Made by a program: the position numbers and the translations under genes. From NCBI GenBank assembly GCA_024741835.1, contig JAENRP010000171.1, positions 30,942-94,941 of the forward strand: a stretch of 64,000 nt of DNA, in the 5' to 3' direction. Under the pieces are notes generated by a model. It was given only the letters and a program-made list of their open reading frames with translations, was not told the origin of the DNA and did no database searches. Origin of the DNA: Diplocarpon mali (lineage: Eukaryota > Ascomycota > Leotiomycetes > Helotiales > Drepanopezizaceae). This document shows positions 54,796 to 64,000 of this stretch, piece after piece. The first letter of the stretch is position 1; every line of letters starts with the position of its first letter.

Positions 54796-56616
54796 ATGTT
54801 CGTCCACCCTGGAACGGGCCTCCATGCTCATGAGTTCTCCCATCCACGGCCCAGAGCCGTACCCACGCGGTCTCCCTTATCACGATCAGCTTTTTCGGCA
54901 CCCTTACCAACCTTACCGCCCAAATCACCCATTTACGAGCAGCGCCGTCGATCCCTGAGACCCGTGTCGCAGAATATATCCCCCATCAAGGAGCCCGTGG
55001 TGCGATTTCAGGAGCTGGAGCAGGACACCATGAGCGAAGACGGGAGGTCGGTGTCCAATTCGGAGAGTAGCCACACCACCGTCGGAGGGGGGGGCAGCCG
55101 GCGCCGGCGCTCCCTCCGGACCAGCTCCACCTTCTACCTCGCCCACCCGGCCCCGACCCTGACGCAGAAGCAGAAGCTCCTGCAGATCCGGCCGAGACTA
55201 TTGCTACAACTCCAACAGATATCCCCCGGCGCAAGGCCAAAGCCCGCGCTCGACGTCGTCCCCGCGACGGTGGTCGTGCCGCGGCTCTACAAGAAGTTCC
55301 CGCGCATGTTCAGAGGCAAGGGGGCGCTCGGCGCCAACGACGTCATGATCCTCAAGAGCGAGGATTACGAGACGACCGCCGAAATCAGTCACGACGGGAG
55401 CGACTCCGACGAGGAGGGCATGGCGAGCCGGGACTTGGTTGCCGTGATCTGTCAGATGCCCAAGGATTCGGGAGGGTCCCAGGGGAAGGCCGAGATAGTG
55501 CTCAGCGACGGCTCCGTCTGGGTCGCCTCCCCACTCTGGAATGGCACGTACGAGTTCGAGGGTACCTCCGGCACCGACGCCCACGGCAGCCGGAAGATTG
55601 CTCGCTGGGTGAGGAAGCACAACAGGCGGAGGAGCGCCGACGCGCAGGAATCGAGCGGCAAGAACGCCCACTACAGCTTCAGCATCGTGGATCCCAACAC
55701 GCGACGCCACCCAATCCTCGCCACGATGACCCAGACGAAGCTGGAGATCCCAGATTCCTACACTTCCATCTCGCCGTCGGCTGGCATCTACCCTCCATCC
55801 GCGACTCGGGCTTCGGCCGAGGATGCCCCGAACCTCCGCGAGGACGCCGTCCCGGAACGCGCCACAGTCATCTTGGAGGAGCACCTGAAGACTCTCATCC
55901 AAGTGACGGGCATCTGGCTCGCCCTCCGCCAAGGATGGTCTCCCTCGTTCAGGTACAATGACGCCATGACGTCCATGAACACCTCGAGTGGTCGCATCCG
56001 GGCCAAGTCCCTGACGCGGGATCCCGGCCGCCCGAGCCCGGCCCCGAGTTCGGCTCCGACCTTCCACAGCACCCCGGACTCGGGCAACAGCGCGCTCAAG
56101 AAGATCCGTCGCAAGTCGAATATCTGTCCTGGCTCTCCTCAGCTCGAGCGGTCCCCCTCGACGCCCAAACGCTCCGTCTCCGCCGGGACGGCGTTCATGC
56201 AGCGGGCGGCGGCCCGTCGAGCGGGACTGCTACCCAGTACCGTGCCAAGCGATCGCGACGGCGAGAGTCTGACGGACGCCCCGCCGGACCGCGCCCGGAA
56301 CGCCCCGGCCCGGGAGAGCAGCGACGTGGCGACCCCGCAAGCTGCGCTCAAGCTCCCCGGCTCGGCCACGACGACCCCCGACACCCCGACCCGACCCCTG
56401 CGGCGTCCGCACTCCTACGTGCCTGCGACGAGCAGCAATCTCTGGAAGGGGGTCGTGGTCGCGCAGCCGTCGCGAAGCAGCATGGTCGTGTTGAGCGGCA
56501 GCACCGTATCGAGCCGCGTATCGAGCCGGGAGCAACCGAAGCGTGGGAGGTGGAAGTCTTTGGTCAAGATCTTTCGACGATCGCGGTGCGGCAGGCGCTC
56601 CCGGTCCAACTCGTAG
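54796..56616 (+). CDS. Protein of unknown function, about 606 residues
   Basis: A single exon from the first in-frame ATG. The N-terminal 70 residues are Pro/Ser/Arg-rich. A more ordered middle region begins near residue 110 (LTQKQKLLQIRPRLLLQLQQI), with a following segment VVVPRLYKKFPRMFRGKGALGANDVMIL. From about residue 210 a second ordered block (RDLVAVICQMPKDSGGS, KAEIVLSDGSVWVASPLWNG, YEFEGTSGTDAHGSRKIARW, HYSFSIVDPNTRRHPILATM) looks beta-rich and conserved. The rest is Ser/Pro/Arg-rich, ending in a basic tail (RRSRCGRRSRSNS). No signal peptide or membrane helix. I know of no functional assignment; the two ordered blocks suggest a real, conserved fungal family. Third positions are G/C-rich, like the neighbours. 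Confidence 0.8.
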   Translation: MFVHPGTGLHAHEFSHPRPRAVPTRSPLSRSAFSAPLPTLPPKSPIYEQRRRSLRPVSQNISPIKEPVVRFQELEQDTMSEDGRSVSNSESSHTTVGGGGSRRRRSLRTSSTFYLAHPAPTLTQKQKLLQIRPRLLLQLQQISPGARPKPALDVVPATVVVPRLYKKFPRMFRGKGALGANDVMILKSEDYETTAEISHDGSDSDEEGMASRDLVAVICQMPKDSGGSQGKAEIVLSDGSVWVASPLWNGTYEFEGTSGTDAHGSRKIARWVRKHNRRRSADAQESSGKNAHYSFSIVDPNTRRHPILATMTQTKLEIPDSYTSISPSAGIYPPSATRASAEDAPNLREDAVPERATVILEEHLKTLIQVTGIWLALRQGWSPSFRYNDAMTSMNTSSGRIRAKSLTRDPGRPSPAPSSAPTFHSTPDSGNSALKKIRRKSNICPGSPQLERSPSTPKRSVSAGTAFMQRAAARRAGLLPSTVPSDRDGESLTDAPPDRARNAPARESSDVATPQAALKLPGSATTTPDTPTRPLRRPHSYVPATSSNLWKGVVVAQPSRSSMVVLSGSTVSSRVSSREQPKRGRWKSLVKIFRRSRCGRRSRSNS

Positions 56617-57494
56617 GCCGCTGCCAGGGCGACGTTTCATTTGTACCGCAGTGCATCATTCTCTTCGATTCCGTATCACGTTAGAATACCCTTACAGGCC
56701 CGTCGGGAGAGGGGAGGACGCTGCATCTTGAAATCTCCTTTTTGTCCGGGAGTCTCTAGGAAACCCAAGGAGTTTGAAGCGGTTTCTCGGGATGATACCC
56801 GAGCAGGAGTTCACGGGATGGTCTTGTACATAACACCGAATCACCCGGATACAGGGTGTGTTGGCCAGATCGGTCAACCGTAATGAATAAAACTCAGCTT
56901 CTCGTAGACGGGTCGCTCACGTGCCGTGACTTCCACGATTCGCCGGCGGTCGTTCAGGCATGGTCGAGCACGGCAGAGGTAAGAACGTACGCTCGAGGGG
57001 AAAGGGTTGCGCACGAGAAATCCAGCCCGGCTCCAAGCCTCCGGTCGGAAATGGGCAACTCAGCCCCGGGTGCTGGTTGGGTTTTGGTTGCTTTTCGAAT
57101 CCTCAATCCAAAAGGGGGGGAAAGGGGAAAGGGGGGAGGGGGTTGAGTGTTGTGAAGCTTGAAATCAAAATCCATTCCAAAAGTCAACAACTTGCCCATA
57201 TGGGTTAGACAGGTCAGGGTAGGTAAGGGACCTGCGGAACCCCGATCTTCGGGTCGCGTCGCGAGGCGATTTGCTGACTGATCCACTCGTTGACAAGGCT
57301 GCACTTGCACACGCCTCGTGCCCTTGACCCGAGTCGGTGGAACCATCTTGCTGTCTCCCGGCACAATCTCCAATGCAAACGACCCTCTCGTCGCCACACA
57401 CCATCTCGTCGCCGCCGAGGCATTCAAAGAAGTTGCCGTCGTCCAGACCTGCCCGCCGACTCCAGACTCGGGCTTCGAGGCATCCGGCACCATC
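56617..57494. other. Intergenic, upstream of BLM10
   Basis: About 880 bp. GCTCACGTGCCGTGAC near 56917 contains a CACGTG core, and a G-rich run lies at 57113-57142. The coding frame of BLM10 is open upstream to 57318 but without an ATG, so an upstream exon is possible though not needed. Confidence 0.45.
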
Positions 57495-60400
57495 ATGGAG
57501 GAAGGCTCTCCGAACGGCCGCAACGACGCGCACTTCCTGCAGGGCGTGGCGCAGAATGGAAACTCCAACGACGGCATATCTCGGGCCACGTCGCCGGGCC
57601 ACGGCTGTCCTTCCAACGGAGCGGATTCGGAGGAGAAGCGATACCGCCCCAGGACCTTCCCGTACTTCGCCCTCCTGCCCTACGCCGTCGAGGAGGAGAT
57701 CGAACGAGACACAGCCTTGTCGGAGATCTTGAGACAGCTTTACATTGCGCTCAAGGCGGAAGATATCTCCCCAGGTGCCGTGCACTGGACCCGAGAGCTT
57801 CGGGGATGGCTGAATCTCAAGTTCGAGATTACGCGGGAGCTACGAATCAAGCTGGTCAAGATGTACTACATGCTGTCCATGGCACCGGGGATAGACTGGG
57901 TCGCGGCGGACAGGTTCGAGAGCATGTTTCGATTCTTGATCAAGTAGGTTTCCGGCCCGGAGCAGCCTCGATCACGGTTCCAGCTGATACTCGAGAAGGA
58001 AGAAGCACTACCTGAAACCCGGAGAGGATCTCACCCTCGACTGGAGGCCGTTATGGAAGGAGATCAAGTCACTCGTCCTTCCCAACGAGACGGCCACCCA
58101 TCAAGGCACGCGCAAGCGGAACCACAAGAACCTCTCCAACATGTGCATATTCGCCACGCAGTACTTTGATCCACGGGCGCGCCAAGACATGCTGGAAGAG
58201 ATCCTGCCATACTTCTCGGCCTCCGAGATCTCGGGCGCTTTCATCGTCCTGGGTAGCCTGAACATGCTGATGCCGACTCACCCGGCACCGGACGCGCCGG
58301 GGCAGCTCCAACCCCAAGACTACCTTCCCACATTCTTCCACCTGTGGTCGCTCGTGAACCGATCCAAGTCTGCTGATGTGATCTTCCTGGACCTGTTTTC
58401 GAGGCTCGCGCGGGACTCGCTGACTAGTGAGCATGTCCCCTTCTCCGAGCAGGGCATCTTCACCAAGGACCAATCTGACCTCATCTTCACCGCCTTGCTG
58501 CGCCTGACGGAGATCCCCGTGGGCCAAGCGTCCTCGCCCTACAGCGGCCTGGTGGACCTGGGAGCCGGCCTGGGCATGTATCTCGAGAGAGACCGCAAGA
58601 AGGTGCCGGTCAGCTACTCGATCGCGCGGTGGATCGTCATGTCGCTGTCGCCCGCGTGCGTGGGCAGACCCGGCTCGATCCTGTCGAACCTGGAGGGCTT
58701 GATGGAGTCGGTGGACACCTTCTTCCACCCCTCAAACCAGGGTGCCTGGACGGACACGCTCGCCCAGGTGGTCTTTCATCTGGTCGATTTCTTCGTCATG
58801 CGTTGCAATCGAGAACAGAGCGGCGAGCTGGTGACGCCGCCCGGGCGACGGATCACCGAGGAAGTGCGGAAGAGGTTCGTGCTGAGCTTGAAAGAGGTCG
58901 TGTTCATGGGGATCTTCTCGAAAAAGGCCAAGTCCCTCAACTTCTTCTTTGGGGCCTTTCAAGGCCTGGCCTACCTCGAGCCTCACCTGATCATGCCTGG
59001 CGCATTGCAGCGATTCTACCCCTCGCTGCAGGGCCTGGTCGAAGTTCACCGGACGACATCCTCCCTCGCCGGCTTGCAGCTGACTGCCCACGTCATGTCC
59101 AAGCAGAAGGGCCTGCGGTGTCATATCACGGCCCTCCTCGCCCTGGCCCTGCCGGGTATCGATGCCAATGACCTGCAGAAGACCATGCATACCCTCAACT
59201 TCATCCAGGCGGTTGCCTATAGCATCCCCTTTGTCGACCTCACCCGGGAGGAGGATGGGATCCATGATTCGTCGCTGGCCATCCAATGGGTCCAAGGCGA
59301 GATGGAACGGATGGAGAGGGAGGGGCCGAATATTGAGATTGACTACCCGGCAGAGTTGAGCGACGAGGACGAGGCCAAGATCGTGCGCTCGTCCACCGCG
59401 GGCTTCGGGGAATTTGTCTTGTCGCTGCTGGGGAAGATCTTCACCCTCCTAGAGAACATCCCGGAATTATCGAGAGCTCGGTCTGGGTCGCCGGAGGATA
59501 GTGTAGTCAATACCCTGCCATCAACACTGACCCCCCTGTTTGCTGCACTGTCCCCTGAGATCTTTGACAAGGCTCTTGAGAAGATCGCTGCGTTCGTCGG
59601 AGGTCACGTAGTACACCAGTCTAGAGATGCGATGGCTTTCATTTGCAACGCGCTCTGCAAGGCCAACCCGGGGAAGACCTTGAGAATCTTCGTTCCCATG
59701 CTCATCGTCGGCATCCGAAACGAGATCGACTACAACCATGCCGCCTCGGACCGGAGCAGCGGCGGCGACGTACTGCCCCGAGACCGGGCTCTGGTCTGGC
59801 ACATCAGCATGCTGAGCATGATCATCGTCCACGTGGGGGACAGTCTCATGCCTTACAAGAAGGAGCTCTTCGACATCGCTCTGTACATGCAGGAGAAGTG
59901 CCGCGGTGTCCCGACCGTTCATATCTCGAACTACATCCACCATCTGCTCCTGAATCTGACCCTCATCTACACCGTGGACGGCTCACTGTACGAGCCGAGA
60001 ACCTTGGAACGGGGTCTAGATGTCAGCGACTGGGGCCAGATCACCGCCCCGAGCGAACTGACCATCCACTGGCACCTCCCGTCCGAGGAGGAGGTCAGTT
60101 TCGCGGTCGAGCTGTTCGAGTCGCAGGTGCAGACTGCGATGGAGCGACTCACCAACCTGACGAGTGAGAACCCGGCCGTCAGTCGGCTGGGCAAGAACAA
60201 GGAATGGTCTGACGAAGTCTCGAGGAACCTGTCTCAACTGCGGCTCATCGTAGCTGGAATCGCCACGCTCTTCGATCCGAAGAAGGCTTCCGGGCAGCTG
60301 GACGGAGGCCCCGACGGCGATCCTCAGACGGCCGCGGGCGAGGTGCTCGAGGACGAGGACGAGAGTCCTCTGGCCGAGGGGTCGGAAGACGCGGAAACCC

Positions 60401-63400
60401 GGCCCCAGTTCCACTACAGAGCGGGCTACCTATTGAAGAAGAACACCCCGACGTACGACCACATCCACAGGCTCCGGGAAGACATCGGCCATCTGCTCTC
60501 GCGAATCCACCATTTCCTGAGCAGGTTCCAGGAAGATGACGTGGCCTGCTTTACCGCTCTCTACCAGACCTACCGGACCTGGATCACCGATGTTGGCAAC
60601 GAGAGGTCTGCCCACATGCTGGAGCGAGTCACCAAGCTCTACAATGCCGATATCCGGCCCTTCAAGGTCAACGGGCTGCGGAAGCCCTATCCGAGGTCTC
60701 TGCTGGTCAAGCGAGCCAACATCTACCACCTCCAGCGATCCAAGCACAACGCTTCGGCCAGGCACAAGTCAGATCTGGACAAAAAGTTGCTGCTGGAGCT
60801 GGCCGCGTCAGCGACGTCGCTGTACGCCGAGGTTCGGATCAACGCACAAGCCGCACTAGAATCCGCGTTGAAGAGTTTGATTGGCGGTCGGCCCCTGGTC
60901 ATCCCCGTGCTTCTGAAGACATTCGGGACCGCCTTGGAGCGAAACGACTACGACCGGATCAAGGGATCGATGTACACCCTGCTCTTCAGTAGCCTGACGA
61001 AGACGATTGCCAAGGATTGGCGGTTTGCCCCGGAGCTGATTGAGCTCTACATCAAGAGTGTTTCTGTCGATAAGCCGTCGATCCAGAAAATCAACACCCA
61101 CGCGCTGTACAGTGGACTCCTCGAGTACGGCAAGTCCCTGGAGCAGATCATCATCGTCGAGGATGGGCTGGTTGATGTGCTCGAGCCCAAGGAAGATCCG
61201 GTGCCGAAGATTACCTCGAGGCACTCCTTCATCATGGATCGGAGACGCAAGGTAGAGAAGAAGAAGCAGGCCCTGGCCCTCAAGCTCGTGGAGGCGTCGA
61301 AGAACACCCACTGGAAGATTGCTGCCAAGTCCACGCTGTTCATCCTCAACTCGGGTCTCCGGATCCAGACGCTCGCGGCGCCGCCCCTGATAGAGCTGGC
61401 CGTCAATGGTGCCGTCGACGACCACCCCGGACTCCGGGCCAGCTACACCGAGATATTCACCCGGATCTTCGACACCCTGGAGACCCGCGCGATCTACGGT
61501 CACACGATCGAGAAGTACGTCCGCGAAGAAGAGAATTCCATCAACAGGGTCGATATCCCCGTGCAGAAGACCAATCCGAACTGGACCCAGGAATTCCTCG
61601 ACGCGTTCGAGAGCACCCGGCGACCCGACTACTTTGTTGAGCGAGACTTCCCTGGATGGCTCGCCTGGGGCGAGAGCTTCCGCGCAGCTAGATCCCTCCC
61701 CCTGGACTTTACAGACTACGATGAGCTTGAGACTTCGGTCAGGAAGCAGATTGGGAGCTTGCTTACGATCGACTGGTATAAGAGGTACTTTGCTCACATG
61801 AAGCAAGAACCGCGAGATGCAAGCTCCGATCGTTTCCGGGTACACAACGCCGCGATCCTGATTGCGACGTTCGACCTCACCCTCAGTGGCTTGACAGTTG
61901 CCACCCTGGACGAGATCAAGGAAGAAATCAAGGATGTCTTTGGGGACGGGAGTGACAAGCACCAACATCGAGCCACCGCTGAGATCGTGGCAGCTCTTCT
62001 CATCTGCGTGATTGAACGGCCTATCGAGCTCCGCGATGGGATTTGGGATTACGGGGTCCCCATCATGCTCCAGGTCTTCAAGGATGGCCTGACACCGGAG
62101 AATATCTCCTACTGGATGACTTGCCTCCACATGATCATCGGCGGCCGAGATCCTCGCCAAGCTCGAGAGATCATCGACACACTCACAACGTTCCGCCTGG
62201 ACATGTCGTCGAACGCGGCATTCAAGGAAAGCTCCCAAATCCAGCTCTTGGAATTCGTCATCCAGGATGCCGGGTGGCATTTCCGTGCCGAGAAGCCTAT
62301 CCTCGAAGACTTCCTGGCGCACATCGACCACCCGTACAAAGCAGTGCGGGAGGCCATCGGCCGGACAATCTCCTCGATCTACCGCACCCGTTACTACGAG
62401 GCGTTCCCGGACGTCAAGACCCTCTTGCACGAGAACAAGGCGTCGTCCTCCATCGGGATCAAGCCCTACACCCCCTCCGCGCAGTTCGCCGCGAGCCTCA
62501 AGGACGTCTTCACCCGGCTCGAAATCTGGCGCGGCCAGCGCACTCCTGGTCAGCAAACGCCCTCCTCGTACACGTCCGGTAGCAAGACGGTCCTCCTGTG
62601 GCTCGATACGACGCTGCAGTCCCACGAATGCACGCAGCTGCTGGACTTCTTCCCCGATGTCTTCATGGAACAACTCCTGCACATGATGGATGTGAAGGAA
62701 GACCCAGAACTCCAACGTCTCGCGTATCAGGTCTACCGACATCTGCCCAACATCCCCTTCCGCGCTGGAGAGGACGGCGAGTTCATCTCGGCCCTGATCC
62801 GCATCGGCAAGGTGTCCACATCCTGGCATCAGCGCCTCCGAGCTCTCATCAACATGCAAGTCATCTACTTCCGACGCATCTTCCTGATCCGGCCCCAGCA
62901 ACAACAAGCCCTGTTTGAGGCGGTCGCCGAGATGCTCGAGGACACCCAGACCGAAGTCCGTTCTGGAGCCGCCACCACTCTGTCCGGCATGATCTGCTGC
63001 TCGCCTGTCGCTCTTCGCAACAACATCCTCTCATCTCTCCAAGGGAGGTTTACAGAAGCCTTGAGGAGGAACCCGATGCCCAAGAGAGTCCCCGGGACCA
63101 GCACTCCCATCAACAACAATCTGCAAGTCATCCGACGCCACGCCGCCGTCCTGGGTCTCGGTGCTCTCGTCACGGCATTCCCATACACGACCCCACCACC
63201 GGAGTGGATGCCCGAGGTTCTCGCGCTGCTAGCCTCGAAAGCCTCGAACGACGCCGGAGCCATCGGCATGACCGTCAAATCCATCCTGGCGGACTTCAAG
63301 AAGACGAGACAGGATACCTGGGTGACTGATCAAAAGGTACGTTCCCCTCTCGACAGATGATCCGCTCTGAAGCCCCCCTAACCGGTCACAGTACTTCACC

Positions 63401-63454
63401 CCCGAACAGTTGGAAGATCTCGAAGGCGTTTTGTGGAAATCATACTTTGCATAG
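57495..63454 (+). CDS. BLM10: Proteasome activator BLM10/PA200
   Basis: Exons 57495-57943, 57999-63336 and 63392-63454 encode 1949 residues, within the family range (yeast about 2140, human about 1840). Blm10 is a HEAT-repeat dome that caps the 20S proteasome in nucleus and cytosol and opens its gate for peptides and unstructured proteins. Recognisable segments include YRPRTFPYFALLPYAVEEE, LDWRPLWKEIKSLVLPNE, SNMCIFATQYFDPRARQ and many helical repeats throughout. The first intron acceptor could be at 57995 or 57998, a one-residue difference. The last 63-bp exon encodes the tail YFTPEQLEDLEGVLWKSYFA, which docks into the 20S alpha-ring pocket. Reading through the last intron instead would end at 63360 and lose this tail. 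The final residues are YFA where yeast has YYA. Confidence 0.95.
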
Positions 63455-63955
63455 TCGGCGTACCCGGCTCTGCTTGGGTACTCGTGCATCGCGCAGGCCC
63501 CGGGGGAGATGCCCCAACATCGTGGGCGGCGTGGAGCCTGGGCCCGAGGTAATTCCGCGTCGAGGGCGGTGCCTGGCATGGGGCACCAGATCTGGACCGT
63601 TTTCGTTGGGTGCGGGTGCTTGGGCTCTTCAAGGGAGCACGGATGTTCACACCTTGTATGCGTGTACGTGTGTATGAGATACCGATCCGTTCTCTCTGGG
63701 TAGATACTTTGGGATGAAGCATGGGACGAGTGCGTCTCGAATGGGTCTTCTCCGTCAGCGTGCTGGTAAAATTGTGAAATGAGCGACGGTGAATGTCCCA
63801 GCTTTACAGGTCATGGTAGGCGTCATCATCTATAAGCAAGAGTCACCGGGGACCGGGATTCTGCACACGGGTTTTTTTCTTGCGGAGATTGAGCTCCCGC
63901 AAATGGGTGCGATTCTCTTTTGATCTCTCGACAGGGTCTCACGTCTCCGTTAGTA

Positions 63956-63992
<37 letters not shown>

Positions 63993-64000
63993 TCTCTCTC
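63455..64000. other. 3' flank of BLM10
   Basis: About 500 bp of non-coding DNA running to the window edge. Nothing is recognised before the terminal TC repeat. Confidence 0.5.
63959..64000. repeat. TC dinucleotide microsatellite
   Basis: Uninterrupted TC units apart from one extra C, running off the right edge. The window may end in or near an assembly-difficult repeat. Confidence 0.9.

Noticed and set aside
60856..62907. 683-codon frame antisense to BLM10
   Set aside because: It is produced by the strong G/C third-position bias of BLM10, whose sense frame is clearly the gene.
1..64000. tRNA genes, rRNA, CRISPR arrays, bacterial-type operons
   Set aside because: No cloverleaf-like A/B box pair was seen at GGTTCGA-type matches (for example 3509 and 30403). 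No rRNA stretch or regularly spaced direct repeats of CRISPR type occur, and the genes are spliced eukaryotic genes.

Overview
The window is nuclear DNA of a filamentous ascomycete (Pezizomycotina). Protein-coding genes are split by short GT-AG introns, mostly 46-60 bp, and the recognisable proteins are typical of that group: a QCR6 hinge protein, a WBP2-like GRAM protein, a peroxisomal copper amine oxidase, an AIM32-type ferredoxin-like protein, NCS6, eL8, GPI18 and BLM10. I cannot name the species. No tRNA, rRNA or CRISPR array was seen. Two runs of N (26240-26310 and 49146-49161) are assembly gaps.

Layout. The left edge (about 1-1011) holds the 3' part of an unrecognised, possibly decayed gene. 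A secreted or anchored serine carboxypeptidase (1735-3955, minus) is followed by about 1.9 kb of AT-rich gene-free DNA. Next come an OB-fold-like protein and an AIM32-like protein sharing a divergent promoter, a formin-like GBD/FH3 protein, an aldo/keto reductase and a first cytochrome P450. A 3.1 kb gene-poor stretch leads to a small hypothetical gene, an SLC49/FLVCR-like MFS transporter, QCR6 and the WBP2-like gene. After the first gap lie an RraA-like aldolase gene and an accessory stretch (28.7-32.7 kb) with an unrecognised gene, a transposase-like fragment and a long reading frame broken by three stops. Then come an ornithine cyclodeaminase/mu-crystallin family gene, a beta carbonic anhydrase, and a divergent pair of translation genes (eL8 and NCS6). 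A 3 kb stretch holds a decayed MFS-like gene, followed by a second P450 and the copper amine oxidase.

From about 45.8 kb to the right end the DNA changes character. Coding third positions become strongly G/C, and intergenic DNA fills with G-rich, C-rich and GA/CT low-complexity tracts. The change falls inside the amine oxidase gene, at the start of its last exon. To the right are an Arg/Ser-rich disordered protein, GPI mannosyltransferase 2, a conserved-looking protein of unknown function, and BLM10, the 1949-residue proteasome activator.

Most genes are unlinked housekeeping genes. Neighbour pairs that could share a job are the reductase with the first P450, the second P450 with the amine oxidase, and eL8 with NCS6. 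All exon boundaries were assigned by eye from reading-frame continuity, splice signals and family resemblance. Where the first in-frame start was not ATG, I moved the start to the first in-frame ATG.
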